Origin: an uncultured Candidatus Melainabacteria bacterium
Lineage (GTDB): Bacteria > Cyanobacteriota > Vampirovibrionia > Gastranaerophilales > Gastranaerophilaceae
Reading direction: 5' to 3'
Assembly: GCA_934667125.1 (NCBI GenBank)
Contig: CAKULF010000002.1
Coordinates: 62,001-126,000 of the forward strand
DNA: 64,000 nucleotides
A model generated the notes under the pieces. It had not been told where the DNA came from and searched no databases. It saw nothing but the letters and a program-made list of their open reading frames with translations. The translations under genes and the position numbers were made by a program. Every line of letters starts with the position of its first letter. The first letter of the stretch is position 1. This document shows, in pieces, positions 17,364 to 26,575 of the stretch.

Positions 17364-18680
17364 TTAAATATTTCCATATTTTTTAATTGCTTTTAGCCAA
17401 AGCTCAACATTTTCTAAATTGTTATTATCATAAAAAGGGTAAAGAGCTTTATATTTTGTTTCTTGCTGATCTGTTAAATAATTTTGTATTATTTCTTTGT
17501 GTTTTAGCATATCTTCATAAGCTAAATCAAATTCAAGCAAATAATATTCAGCTCTACCACGATTAAAATATGCGTCTGTATATTTATAATGAGTATGTTT
17601 AATTACATAATCATAACTATCTTTCATACCTTTATAATCTTTTGTTTCTTCGCATAATTCACCTAAAACAGTATAAAGTGCTACATCTTTTTTACCAAAA
17701 GCTCTAAAATTATGATATTTATTATAAATAGATTTTGAATTTAAATATTTTAAGCCTTCTTTTGCAGCAATTTTCCCCTCATTATATTGTTTTAATTTTT
17801 TGTAATTATATGCTTTTTCAAGATATGTTTCAGGAGTTGTTGAAGAAAATTTTTCAGCTTTTTCTAATTCTATTAGAGCTTTTGTATAATTTCTTTCTTT
17901 CACCCTCAAATTAACTGCTTTATTATAATGTTGCATATATTCATTTTCGCCATCAGACAATTTACCCATTGGCATAAAAAAATAAGCAATTAAGCCAAAA
18001 TAAAAAACAAACAATATAGCTGAAATAGAAAGAAATATTTTTCCTGTTATTGAAATTTGACTAAATAAAAATTTTATCTTTTCTTTTAGTGGCAATCTCT
18101 TTTCAAATTCATAAAAATATTCAATATCTTTTTTTGCAAAAATGTTTGAACCTGAAACTTTATATTTAAAATTTGGAATTTCTTTGCGATATTTAATTAA
18201 ATCTAAAATTAATTGATAAGAACAACCAAAAAGAGCGTTTTCTGAAGAATTAAAGAAGCTGATTTCATCGTTCTTTATTTTTATACTAACGGTATTTCCT
18301 GTGTATGTATATGAACTTCTGCCTTGTCTTTTAAGCTCCAGTTTTGTATTTATGTCAAATTTTTCTATATCTTTTTTTAAAATTTGTTTTCTTTCAACTT
18401 CTTTTCCTTTAATTTTATATATTATCTCAATGCTTTCATTGAAAATAAAAATTTCAGACACATATTTTTCTTTGTTTGAAAAAATGGAAAAAAGCAAAGG
18501 AAACACAACGAAAGCCAACAGCCCTATTAATTCACATAAATCTGAGCGTGTTCTTGTACTAAAATCGAAATTAGAAAAAATTAAAAAATAAATCGCGCCA
18601 AATATAAATACCAAAGAACCGACAAAAAGCATTATCAACAAAAATAAAGAATAATGCCTTTGAACTCTAATTTTTATCAT
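17364..18680 (-). CDS. Membrane protein with C-terminal TPR-like repeats
   Basis: 438 residues. Two hydrophobic segments near residues 11-33 (LFLLIMLFVGSLVFIFGAIY) and 49-65, a basic cytoplasmic-looking domain (residues 70-205), a third transmembrane segment near 212-236 (IFLSISAILFVFYFG), then helical repeats (NKAVNLRVKERNYTKALIELEKAEKF, YLEKAYNYKKLKQYNEG, YFNRGRAEYYLLEF) that fit TPRs. No catalytic motif is seen, and I do not know the function. It is divergent from pflA, and the two share a 62-bp promoter region in which each has a -10 box 6 nt from its ATG. Confidence 0.75.
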   Translation of the reverse strand: MIKIRVQRHYSLFLLIMLFVGSLVFIFGAIYFLIFSNFDFSTRTRSDLCELIGLLAFVVFPLLFSIFSNKEKYVSEIFIFNESIEIIYKIKGKEVERKQILKKDIEKFDINTKLELKRQGRSSYTYTGNTVSIKIKNDEISFFNSSENALFGCSYQLILDLIKYRKEIPNFKYKVSGSNIFAKKDIEYFYEFEKRLPLKEKIKFLFSQISITGKIFLSISAILFVFYFGLIAYFFMPMGKLSDGENEYMQHYNKAVNLRVKERNYTKALIELEKAEKFSSTTPETYLEKAYNYKKLKQYNEGKIAAKEGLKYLNSKSIYNKYHNFRAFGKKDVALYTVLGELCEETKDYKGMKDSYDYVIKHTHYKYTDAYFNRGRAEYYLLEFDLAYEDMLKHKEIIQNYLTDQQETKYKALYPFYDNNNLENVELWLKAIKKYGNI

Positions 18681-18686
18681 TAACTA

Positions 18687-18692
18687 ATTATA
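18687..18692 (-). promoter_or_regulatory. -10 element, TATAAT-N6-ATG, for the TPR membrane gene (leaderless)
   Basis: The minus strand reads TATAAT, TAGTTA, then ATG at 18680. No ribosome site is present. It is back to back with the pflA promoter. Confidence 0.6.
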
Positions 18693-18730
18693 GTAATTCT
18701 AAAACTCAAAACAATCATTTATTTTCTTGA

Positions 18731-18736
18731 TATAAT
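18731..18736 (+). promoter_or_regulatory. Extended -10 element of pflA, TGA-TATAAT-N6-ATG (leaderless)
   Basis: TGA at 18728-18730, TATAAT at 18731-18736, then AAAACT and the ATG at 18743. There is no ribosome site. Confidence 0.65.
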
Positions 18737-18742
18737 AAAACT

Positions 18743-19489
18743 ATGATAGGCAATATCCACTCAATTGAAACATTTGGAACAGTCGATGGCCCTGGGATAA
18801 GAATGGTGATTTTTACCCAAGGCTGCCCTATGCGCTGCGCTTATTGCCACAATCCCGACACTTGGAGTTATGATATCAACAAGCAAATTTCAACAGACGC
18901 TATTTTAGAAAAATATGACTCCATTAAACAATTTTGCAAAGGCGGAATAACCGTTACAGGCGGAGAACCGCTTGTTCAGATGGATTTTGTTATTGAATTA
19001 TTTAAAAAAGCAAGAGAAAAAAATATCCACACAACCCTTGATACATCAGGGATTACGTTCAACAAAAACAATATAGAAAAGTTTGATGAATTAATTAAAT
19101 ACACTTGCCTTGTAATGCTTGATATAAAACATATTGATAACGTTGAGCACAAAAAATTAACAGGCAAGGAAAACACGAATATTCTTGCTTTTGCAAAGTA
19201 TTTATCCGCAAACAGTGTTCCGCTTTGGGTAAGACACGTTGTTGTGCCTAATATTACTTATAATGAAAAATATTTAGTTGAACTTGGGAAATTTTTAGCT
19301 AAACTTAAAACCCTTAAGGCGCTTGATGTACTGCCTTATCACGATATGGCAAAAGCAAAATATAAAGAATTAAATTTAGAATATAAATTAAAAGATACAT
19401 TGCCTTTAACTAAAGCTGAAGCGCTAAATGCTAGAAATATTATTCTAAAAGCAAGAAAAGAAGCGCTGTTAAAAGAAAATATCAACTAA
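18743..19489 (+). CDS. pflA: Pyruvate formate-lyase activating enzyme
   Basis: A 248-residue radical SAM enzyme that abstracts hydrogen from the PFL glycine. The cluster motif is CX3CX2C at C28, C32 and C35 in QGCPMRCAYCHNPDTW. Further family signatures are the TVDGPGIRMV start, TVTGGEPLVQ, TTLDTSG and LDVLPYHDMAKAKY. The length is normal. It lies one gene away from the split PFL, and because PFL is split it must act on the free 84-residue subunit or on the assembled pair. The gene ends one base before the convergent gene at 19491. Confidence 0.95.
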   Translation: MIGNIHSIETFGTVDGPGIRMVIFTQGCPMRCAYCHNPDTWSYDINKQISTDAILEKYDSIKQFCKGGITVTGGEPLVQMDFVIELFKKAREKNIHTTLDTSGITFNKNNIEKFDELIKYTCLVMLDIKHIDNVEHKKLTGKENTNILAFAKYLSANSVPLWVRHVVVPNITYNEKYLVELGKFLAKLKTLKALDVLPYHDMAKAKYKELNLEYKLKDTLPLTKAEALNARNIILKARKEALLKENIN

Positions 19490-19490
19490 T

Positions 19491-20042
19491 TTATACAAAT
19501 TCATATTCTTCATCGTCTTCATCGTCTTCATATTCATCATATTCATCATATACATCATATTCTTCTGCTTTTTCGGCTTTTGCGACTTCTTCTACTTCAT
19601 ACTTTGAACGAAACGTATTAACATTATTATCTTCTTCTTCGCCGTAATTTAAAAAAGCAGTTTCAAGTTGAAAACGAACCATACGACCATCGGAGGTTAT
19701 TCCTTCGCCTCCATTTTCAAATATAATATGATCCTCGCCGTATTTCATATCACAAGGAACAAATCCATATTTTTTAGCATATTCATTAATGTTAGCGATT
19801 ATAACATCTTCTTCATAATCACAATCCTCATCTTCATCTATACCAGTGTAAACTTTTGGAAGATTATCAGATTTTTTTATTGCGGCTTTTGACATATTTG
19901 CCATACATTCGGCTTCTGTAGCCAATTGTTTTGCGCCATCTTCTGCGCTTTTGGGTGTTTCTTTTGGTTTTATTCGTGCATTAATCTTGATTTTCTTTCC
20001 AAAATTGATATTATTTACACCATTAACAGAATCAAGCAACAT
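19491..20042 (-). CDS. Hypothetical protein with highly acidic C-terminus
   Basis: 183 residues, starting MLLDSVNGVNNINFGKKIK, which carries the NNI-x-F-type N-terminal motif shared with the proteins at 6488 and 30314. The middle has no recognised fold. The last 35 residues are almost entirely Asp, Glu and Tyr (EYDVYDEYDEYEDDEDD), low-complexity sequence that could bind cations or a basic partner. The ATG at 20042 has a strong AAAAGGAGAAGAT ribosome site. No signal peptide or transmembrane segment is visible. It converges on pflA with one base between the stop codons. Confidence 0.7.
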   Translation of the reverse strand: MLLDSVNGVNNINFGKKIKINARIKPKETPKSAEDGAKQLATEAECMANMSKAAIKKSDNLPKVYTGIDEDEDCDYEEDVIIANINEYAKKYGFVPCDMKYGEDHIIFENGGEGITSDGRMVRFQLETAFLNYGEEEDNNVNTFRSKYEVEEVAKAEKAEEYDVYDEYDEYEDDEDDEEYEFV

Positions 20043-20154
20043 TATCTTCTCCTTTTAATAAATTGTCATATCTATATAAAACAAACAGTCATGTTGTTTT
20101 GCCATAAAAACAAACAATTATGAATTTTATTTACAAAAATATACAAAAAAATAA

Positions 20155-21987
20155 CTATTCTATTATTCTTCCGCTGAATTGTTCTAACATTTCTTGGACT
20201 TCAGGGCTATAGTTCTTTTTTTCCGCTTGAGCTTCTGCGTTTTCTTCTTCATCTTCTATTTTTTCAGGCTTTGGCGCTTGATTTTGAGTTTGCGGATTTT
20301 GAGCTGGCTGATTGTAGCTTTGCGCTCTTTGCGCTTGGGCTTGTTGAGCCTGTTGCTGATGAATTGTTGGTCTTGTTTCGATAACTTTTGTGTCTTTTGA
20401 AATCAATTTAAACTCAAAAGACAAGTGAGGATAAGTTGCTTTCATTGCATTTTCAAGCATTGAATACTTGTTTGGAGTTTTTGCTTGGTTTAGTGTTGTA
20501 TCATTCAAAAAACCCAAAACAAGCTTGTTATCTTTAATTCCGACTAATTTTGCAACGCCTGTGAATAATGCTCTTGTTGGAACAGATTTAATTGCACCTA
20601 AGATATTTGCCCAAATTTGAGCGCTGTCTTGATTTTGAGCTATTTCAGGGCTAATTGGTTGAATTTGCGGCGCTTGCGGCTCAATTTTTTGTTCGATTTT
20701 TTGTTCAATCTTTGGTTCAATTGGTTGCACTGGCGCTTGTTCAATAATTTCAATATTATTAGCCACAACAGGTTGAGCTTCAATCGGCTTTTGAATTTCC
20801 ATAGCAGCCGTTTTAGCACTCATCACTGGTTTTTGAATTGGTTGAACTTGTTGGGTTTTATTAACAACAACAGTAGTATTTTGTGCCAAATCCAACTTAG
20901 AAGCGCCAATAACCGCAAGTTCCATCCATAAATAAGGATTAGTTGAAACCTTAATTTCTTTATAATATTCAATTAAAACATTTAAAATCTTGATTATTTT
21001 ATCGTTTTCAAATTCGCAAGACTTAATTTTTGCAATATCTTCATCAATCAAAGTCGTGAAATTTTTAATGTTTTCAACCTCACTGCTTGATAAAACAAGG
21101 GTCACATTTCTTAAAAACTCGATAAAGTTTTCCGCCAAATTCCTTGGCTCATTGCCTTTTGAATAGATATTGTTAACATCAGCCAAGCTATGCTCAATAT
21201 CAGAAGAATAAATATCTTTCAAAAGATTTAAAAGAACATCAAAATTAATTTTTCCCAACAATTCTTCAATATGTTCTTTTGTGATTTCTTCTTTTGCACC
21301 CAAAATGCTCACTTGGTCCAACAAAGCCAAACTATCTCTTAAACCGCCCGAAACATTTTTTGCAATGGTAAAAAGTGCCTCATCCGTTATTTTAATTTGC
21401 TCAATATCAGATATTTCACGAAGCCTTTTAACGATATCTTGGGTTGTAATTCTTCTTAAATCAAATCTTTGACATCTTGAAACAATCGTTTCAAGCACTT
21501 TATGCGGTTCAGTCGTTGCAAGAATAAATATAACGTTTTTAGGTGGCTCTTCAAAAGTCTTTAAAAGCGCATTAAAAGCGTCATTTGAAAGCATGTGAAC
21601 TTCATCAATAATAAAAATTTTGTATTTGCCGTTTATCGGAGCATATTGAACTTGAGAAATTAAATCCTTAGCGTCTTGTATCCCACGATTGGACGCAGCG
21701 TCAATTTCAATAACATCAAGCCCTGAAGCGTTTGTAATATCAACGCAACTTGGGCATTTTTGACAAGGCTCAATCGTTGGTCCTTTTTCGCAATTTAAAG
21801 ATTTAGCTAAAATCCTTGCTGTAGAAGTTTTTCCCGTTCCTCTCGGACCGCAAAACAAATAAGCATTTGCTATTCTATTCAATTCAATAGCGTTCGTAAG
21901 CGCCTTAACAAGGCTTTCTTGCCCAACTATATCTTTAAAAGATTGCGGACGATATTTTCTAAAAAGCGGCAAATAATTTTGTTCCAT
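20155..21987 (-). CDS. dnaX: DNA polymerase III subunits gamma and tau
   Basis: The 610-residue clamp-loader ATPase. Walker A GPRGTGKT lies at residues 47-54, the zinc ligands at C66, C75, C78 and C81, EIDAASNRGIQDAK follows, and Walker B is FIIDEVHML. Domain III follows up to about residue 365; then comes a Gln/Pro-rich linker (about residues 385-460) and a C-terminal domain around LFTGVAKLVGIKDNKLVLGFLN. I see no slippery A-AAA-AAG heptamer at the gamma/tau border, so only the long form is supported. The gene looks leaderless. Confidence 0.95.
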   Translation of the reverse strand: MEQNYLPLFRKYRPQSFKDIVGQESLVKALTNAIELNRIANAYLFCGPRGTGKTSTARILAKSLNCEKGPTIEPCQKCPSCVDITNASGLDVIEIDAASNRGIQDAKDLISQVQYAPINGKYKIFIIDEVHMLSNDAFNALLKTFEEPPKNVIFILATTEPHKVLETIVSRCQRFDLRRITTQDIVKRLREISDIEQIKITDEALFTIAKNVSGGLRDSLALLDQVSILGAKEEITKEHIEELLGKINFDVLLNLLKDIYSSDIEHSLADVNNIYSKGNEPRNLAENFIEFLRNVTLVLSSSEVENIKNFTTLIDEDIAKIKSCEFENDKIIKILNVLIEYYKEIKVSTNPYLWMELAVIGASKLDLAQNTTVVVNKTQQVQPIQKPVMSAKTAAMEIQKPIEAQPVVANNIEIIEQAPVQPIEPKIEQKIEQKIEPQAPQIQPISPEIAQNQDSAQIWANILGAIKSVPTRALFTGVAKLVGIKDNKLVLGFLNDTTLNQAKTPNKYSMLENAMKATYPHLSFEFKLISKDTKVIETRPTIHQQQAQQAQAQRAQSYNQPAQNPQTQNQAPKPEKIEDEEENAEAQAEKKNYSPEVQEMLEQFSGRIIE

Positions 21988-21993
21988 AAATAT

Positions 21994-21999
21994 ATTATA
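21994..21999 (-). promoter_or_regulatory. -10 element of dnaX, TATAAT-N6-ATG (leaderless)
   Basis: The minus strand reads TATAAT, ATATTT, then ATG at 21987. No ribosome site is present. Confidence 0.6.
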
Positions 22000-22014
22000 T
22001 AATAAAAAAATATC

Positions 22015-22908
22015 TTATGCAGTTGTCGGGTCATTAAAAATTATTTTCGCATTTTTCAAGATATCATTGGCTTTTACGGGTTTATAATAATCTTTTGCTA
22101 AAATTAAACTTTTTGAAATAAATTTAATATCATTTTCTTTTAAAATCGCTAACAATTCTTTTGAATTTAAAAAATAATCCTTAACTTTAATATATAAATT
22201 AAAATTCTTATATTTTCGGCTTAATTTAGAATAAATCGCCTTTATAGCGTCCATCAAATATATGTTATATGTGCAATCAAGAGTGAAATTCAAATAAAAA
22301 TCAACATTATCATTCGTTGCAACTTCAAAATAGCCCAATATTTCTTCGTTTTCGCCCAAGAACACATATTTTAGAAAATTATTTTTAAATTGATATTTTT
22401 CTCTTGAAAACAAAAATCGATTAAACGAATTAATGTTTTCATTATAAAAATCTGTAATATTTTTTATAGATTCTTTTTTAGGATGTTTAAGATTTATCGC
22501 AAAATTTTTGTTTAGATTTTCAACCTTAAAAAGATATTCCATTGCGCAATGTCTGAAATTCAATTCATTTTTAAACAAATTCAACAAATCCGGATTTTTC
22601 TCGTCTATCACAATATAAAACGAATTTGCGCCCATCGCTCTATAACGAGTCGTAACATATTTAACAAGTTCAACAACATTTGAAAAAGAATTTTCTTCCA
22701 ACACAAGCTTAGTAATCTTAAATCTTGTATTGCTTTTAGAATCCTTATCAAGAGTGATTAGAGCGTTTTTAATATTGTCTTCTAAAATCACAAAACTTTC
22801 GTTTTTAAATTTCAATCTCAAAGGCAAAAGATAGTTCAAAAAGCAAAAAAAGCTGTTTAAAAAATCCATCTGAACTTTAGTAAAAACAACATTTTTAATC
22901 TCAATCAT
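22015..22908 (-). CDS. Hypothetical protein, possibly tandem GNAT-like
   Basis: 297 residues rich in Lys, Asn, Phe and Tyr. The pattern of strands and helices, with NVVELVKYVTTRYRAMGANSFYIVIDE then LFKNELNFRHCAMEY and later YVFLGENEEILGYFEVA, is reminiscent of two degenerate GNAT folds, but key CoA-binding residues are not clear and I hold this loosely. It lies 21 bp downstream of folE2 on the same strand with an AAGG ribosome site, so it probably belongs to the WYD-folE2 transcription unit. No signal peptide or transmembrane segment is seen. Confidence 0.6.
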   Translation of the reverse strand: MIEIKNVVFTKVQMDFLNSFFCFLNYLLPLRLKFKNESFVILEDNIKNALITLDKDSKSNTRFKITKLVLEENSFSNVVELVKYVTTRYRAMGANSFYIVIDEKNPDLLNLFKNELNFRHCAMEYLFKVENLNKNFAINLKHPKKESIKNITDFYNENINSFNRFLFSREKYQFKNNFLKYVFLGENEEILGYFEVATNDNVDFYLNFTLDCTYNIYLMDAIKAIYSKLSRKYKNFNLYIKVKDYFLNSKELLAILKENDIKFISKSLILAKDYYKPVKANDILKNAKIIFNDPTTA

Positions 22909-22929
22909 AAATAAACCTTGCCTTATAAT

Positions 22930-23733
22930 TTATTTATAACACTTTTGATAAGCCCAAGCATTATGATTGTGGATACTTTCAAAAGCTTCCATTTCAACCT
23001 CATAAAACTCAACTATATCATTTTCATCCAATTTTTTAACGATATCTCTTATAACGTCTTCAACAAATTTAGGATTTTCATAAGCAGTTTCTGTTACAAA
23101 TTTTTCATCTTCTCTTTTTAAAAGAGGATATAATTCAGAACTAGCGCAAGATTCCGCCGTTTTAATCAAATCTTCAAGCCAAATAATCTCTTCTTTTTTA
23201 TAGCTTATTTTAATTTTCAATTTTGCTCTTTGATTGTGCGCTCCATATTTTGAAATTTCCTTTGAACAAGGGCAAAGAGTTGTGATTGGAACTTTTACAA
23301 TTAAAAAGAATTTAAAATTACAATCCTCATCAATTTCCCCCTCAAAAGCGCAATCATAAGCCATTAAGCCCTCGAGCTTGCTTATTGGGGCTATTTTTTT
23401 AATAAAATATTTAAAATCAAATCTTAAATAAGCGCAAGTCGCTTCCAGCTTGTTTTTCATATCAAAAAGAATATGCTCAATATCATCTATTAATATGCTT
23501 TCTTTTTGATATTTATTTAAAATTTCGATAAATCTGGACATGTGAGTGCCTTTAAAGCAAGATGGCAAGCTCACAGACATTTTTGCCTTAGCAAAAACAA
23601 CCTCAAGGTCGGGTTTATTGTTCCCTTGAAGCGGTTTTCTTTCTATTTTTAAAGGTATTTCAACATCTTTAACTCCAACTTTTTGAATTGGAATATTTCT
23701 TAAATCTTTTTGGTTTTGAATATCTTTTATCAT
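22930..23733 (-). CDS. folE2: GTP cyclohydrolase FolE2 (type IB)
   Basis: A 267-residue enzyme that converts GTP to 7,8-dihydroneopterin triphosphate, the first step of folate and of queuosine/7-deazaguanine biosynthesis. Signatures are KAKMSVSLPSCFKGTHMSRF near residues 50-70 and the metal-site region CPCSKEISKYGAHNQR near residue 155. The type IB enzyme is known to work with metals other than zinc. It lies 3 bp after the WYD-repeat gene and upstream of the unknown gene at 22015. A PTPS/QueD-family gene, a possible partner, is at 56739. Confidence 0.93.
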   Translation of the reverse strand: MIKDIQNQKDLRNIPIQKVGVKDVEIPLKIERKPLQGNNKPDLEVVFAKAKMSVSLPSCFKGTHMSRFIEILNKYQKESILIDDIEHILFDMKNKLEATCAYLRFDFKYFIKKIAPISKLEGLMAYDCAFEGEIDEDCNFKFFLIVKVPITTLCPCSKEISKYGAHNQRAKLKIKISYKKEEIIWLEDLIKTAESCASSELYPLLKREDEKFVTETAYENPKFVEDVIRDIVKKLDENDIVEFYEVEMEAFESIHNHNAWAYQKCYK

Positions 23734-23735
23734 TA

Positions 23736-24065
23736 TTATTCTTCAAAACTGTTCTTTTCAAGAGCCAATAACAGCTTAAGAGCAGCAATTCTTTGGGTTT
23801 TAGGATCAGCTTGGCGCAACATTTCAATTGCTTTAATCATAACAGGGTCATTATCATACCAACGATTACCCTTGCCTTGATATTGAGTGACGATATCATA
23901 AATTCTTTCAATAACATCAGCAGCAACATCTTCTTGCAATTTCAACATGAAATCTTTAGCGTGTTCCTTTTGCTCATCTGTTGATAATCTCAACAATTCA
24001 AGCGCTTCTTTTAAAACAGGGTCTTTATCATACCAACGTTGCCCTCTGTTATTATTTTCACTCAT
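23736..24065 (-). CDS. Small protein with two WYD repeats, upstream of folE2
   Basis: 109 residues. The ATG at 24065 (MSENNNRGQRWYDKDP) is chosen because AAAGGTGGA precedes it; the frame opens further upstream without a start signal. The protein is an internal duplication: RWYDKDPVLKEALELLRLS near residue 9 and RWYDNDPVMIKAIEMLRQA near residue 64, each followed by a helical stretch of about 30 residues. No cysteines, signal or enzyme motif. An extended -10 (TGT-TATACT) lies just upstream. The 3-bp gap to folE2 implies cotranscription, so a role connected with FolE2 is possible but unproven. Confidence 0.75.
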   Translation of the reverse strand: MSENNNRGQRWYDKDPVLKEALELLRLSTDEQKEHAKDFMLKLQEDVAADVIERIYDIVTQYQGKGNRWYDNDPVMIKAIEMLRQADPKTQRIAALKLLLALEKNSFEE

Positions 24066-24234
24066 ATATCCACCTTTCTTATTTTTAGTATAACAAAGTT
24101 TATAAAAATTTAAAAGTAAACCAAACATAAATTTAATTCCACAAATTTTTTAAATATACCCATTTGTCTAATTTTTTTTTACGATTTAAAAATTACAATC
24201 ATTATAAGAGTTTAGGAAAAGGAATGTTTTTATA

Positions 24235-25107
24235 ATGCAAAATCAAATTATTTTTATGACCCCGCCAAAGGTTGAGCTTGTTGAGCTTAAAAATTTATTT
24301 TTTCAATTGTGCTCAAAAGCTTGCAATTTAAAATGTAAAAATTGTTATATCGAAAGAAATCCATATAAAAACGAAGAAGATTTTATTCCATTGGAAAAAA
24401 TTAAACAAACGCTTAGCGCTATTAAAGGAAAAGAGCTTAATTCCATATATTTAACAGGGGGAGAACCGATGTTGCACCCTGATTTCAACCAAATTTTAAG
24501 AATGTGTTTAAAATTTTCAAACACAACAATTCTAACAAACGGGGTGATGATAAACGACAAAAAAGCTCGTTTTTTAAGAAAAATTGATGACGAGAGCAAT
24601 TTTGAAACGATTTATCGAATTAGTTTAGATTCAACAAATGAGCTTGAAAACGACAATTTTAGAGCAAGAGGAAGCTATAGAAAAGCGCTAAGCGCCATAT
24701 TCAGCTTATTAAAATATGAATTTAACCCGATAATCAGTGTTGTAAACTATAAAAATCGCCCTGAAGAAGAAATTTTTGAAGAATTTAAAACATTTTTCAA
24801 CAAAAAAGGTGTCGAATTTGAAGATATCAACTTAAAAGTCATCCCTTATTTTTCAAAAGGAAATGAAAACAGCCAAATTGGTCAAATTGAAAAACAAGAT
24901 GATATAGACGTTAAAAAACTTGATTGTTATAACTCCAGAACCGTTTCTGCCTCTGGCGTATATGCTTGTCCTATGCTGGTTAATGATTATAGAGCAAAGC
25001 TTGGAACAGCTATAAATAATTTTTCCAACATTAATTATCTTGATTGCGAAAAATGCGCTATTTGCGCTTCAAATAAGAAAAAAGTGCTTGTAAATGATTG
25101 GATGTAG
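24235..25107 (+). CDS. Radical SAM protein with C-terminal cysteine cluster
   Basis: 290 residues. The SAM cluster motif is CX3CX2C at C30, C34 and C37 (CNLKCKNCY), with YLTGGEPMLHPDF as the SAM-binding GGE motif. The C-terminal region has CYNSRTVSASGVYACPM and CEKCAICAS, like the auxiliary-cluster (SPASM or twitch) domains of enzymes acting on peptides or small molecules. No precursor peptide is visible next to it, so the substrate is unknown. An AGGAAAAGGAAT sequence lies upstream at a rather long spacing. The stop codon abuts that of the convergent fliI. Confidence 0.8.
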   Translation: MQNQIIFMTPPKVELVELKNLFFQLCSKACNLKCKNCYIERNPYKNEEDFIPLEKIKQTLSAIKGKELNSIYLTGGEPMLHPDFNQILRMCLKFSNTTILTNGVMINDKKARFLRKIDDESNFETIYRISLDSTNELENDNFRARGSYRKALSAIFSLLKYEFNPIISVVNYKNRPEEEIFEEFKTFFNKKGVEFEDINLKVIPYFSKGNENSQIGQIEKQDDIDVKKLDCYNSRTVSASGVYACPMLVNDYRAKLGTAINNFSNINYLDCEKCAICASNKKKVLVNDWM

Positions 25108-26454
25108 CTATAATTGAACATCTCTCATCATATTTTTTAAAGTATCAAGCGTTGTTTTCATTGAAACAATATCAGTTGTTTTTTGTTGCAAAAACGCATT
25201 AATTTCGGGCATAAGGTCAATTGCTATATCAAGCTTAGGGTTTGACCCTTTTTGATACATTCCGACATCAATCAAATCCTTATTTTCTCGATAAAGCGCT
25301 AAAAGATTTCTCATTTTTCCGGCTGCCTCTTTGTGCTCAGGGTCAGCTATAGCGCTCATCAAACGGGAAATAGAACCAAGAGAATCGATAGCAGGATAAT
25401 GGTTTTGTTCTGCTACTTTTCTTGATAAGAAAATGTGTCCATCAACAATACCACGAACAATATCAACAATAGGGTCAGTAATATCATCACCTTCCATCAA
25501 TACTGTGTAAAGAGCTGTTATAGAGCCTTTTTCAGAATTTCCTGTGCGCTCAAGCGCTCTTTGAAGCCAAGAAAATATAGATGGCGGATAGCCTTTCATT
25601 GTTGGCGGTTCACCCAACGACAAGCCAACTTCACGCCCTGCCATAGCGCAACGAGTAACCGTATCTGTCATTAAAAATACTTTTTTACCTTGGTCACGAA
25701 AATATTCGCAAACCGTTGTTGCAGCAAGCAAACACTTCATTCTGATTAACGGGGGCTGATCGCCTGTAGCGCAAACTACGACAGATTTTTTCATACCCTC
25801 TTCTTTAAGAGCGTCAACTATAAATTCCTTAACTTCTCTACCACGTTCTCCAATCAAAGCAACAACGTTAACATCAGCATCAGAGTTTCTTGCTATCATA
25901 CCTAGAAGCGTTGATTTTCCAACACCAGAGCCTGCAAAAAGCCCCATACGTTGACCAGTTCCCATGGTCAAAAGTCCGTCTATAACCCGAACTCCCGTTG
26001 ACATTTGTTCTGTGATTATAGGGCGGTTAAAGGCGTCAGGGATTGTGCCGTTGATATTCATATATTTAGCGCCAGATGTGTCCATCGGCTTAAAATCCAT
26101 AGGTTCGCCCAAAGGATTAATCAATCTTCCAAGCAAAAAATCCCCAACAGGCAATAAAATTGGGTTTCCTGTTGTTTCAACCAATGAGCCTTGTCCAATT
26201 CCCTCGCCATCATATAATAACAGCAATTGCGCAACATCACCCTTGAAAGCCTGAACTTCGGCGGCTTTTCTTTCTCCTGTATAAGTTTGAATATAACACA
26301 AATCGCCAATTTTAAGCCCAGGGAGCTTAACTTCAACAGTTAAACCAAGCAATTTGGATACAACCCCTTTATATTTGTATAAGTCAATATTATCAAGGGT
26401 TTGATAGGTTTTTTCTTTTAATTTTTGTAATTTATATTCAATTTCTTCGTTCAT
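25108..26454 (-). CDS. fliI: Flagellum-specific / type III export ATPase FliI
   Basis: 448 residues of the F1-beta-like export ATPase family. Walker A GSGVGKST is at residues 175-182, followed by ALIGERGREVKEF and the Walker B region KKVFLMTDTVTR. The motif ERTGNSEKGSITALYTVL is typical of FliI/YscN rather than of ATP synthase beta. The C-terminal LLALYRENKDLIDVGMYQKG is also family-specific. It powers export of rod, hook and filament proteins with FliJ (encoded at 36656). The ATG lacks a ribosome site, and an extended -10 box lies 8 nt before it. Confidence 0.93.
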   Translation of the reverse strand: MNEEIEYKLQKLKEKTYQTLDNIDLYKYKGVVSKLLGLTVEVKLPGLKIGDLCYIQTYTGERKAAEVQAFKGDVAQLLLLYDGEGIGQGSLVETTGNPILLPVGDFLLGRLINPLGEPMDFKPMDTSGAKYMNINGTIPDAFNRPIITEQMSTGVRVIDGLLTMGTGQRMGLFAGSGVGKSTLLGMIARNSDADVNVVALIGERGREVKEFIVDALKEEGMKKSVVVCATGDQPPLIRMKCLLAATTVCEYFRDQGKKVFLMTDTVTRCAMAGREVGLSLGEPPTMKGYPPSIFSWLQRALERTGNSEKGSITALYTVLMEGDDITDPIVDIVRGIVDGHIFLSRKVAEQNHYPAIDSLGSISRLMSAIADPEHKEAAGKMRNLLALYRENKDLIDVGMYQKGSNPKLDIAIDLMPEINAFLQQKTTDIVSMKTTLDTLKNMMRDVQL

Positions 26455-26462
26455 TAATTATG

Positions 26463-26468
26463 ATTATA
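26463..26468 (-). promoter_or_regulatory. Extended -10 element of fliI, TGA-TATAAT-N8-ATG
   Basis: The minus strand reads TGA-TATAAT, then CATAATTA and the ATG at 26454. The expected 5' leader is 1-2 nt, with no ribosome site. Confidence 0.5.
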
Positions 26469-26575
26469 TCATTTTTATTACAAAATGTAACAAATTAATT
26501 CAAAAATATAAAGTTCAATGAAAAAATGCCGTAAATAATAATGTTAGACAATAAAGTTAAGGAGAATATTCAACT

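Noticed and set aside
20700..20900. Programmed frameshift in dnaX for gamma subunit
   Set aside because: No A-AAA-AAG type slippery site or following hairpin was found in the domain III/IV border.
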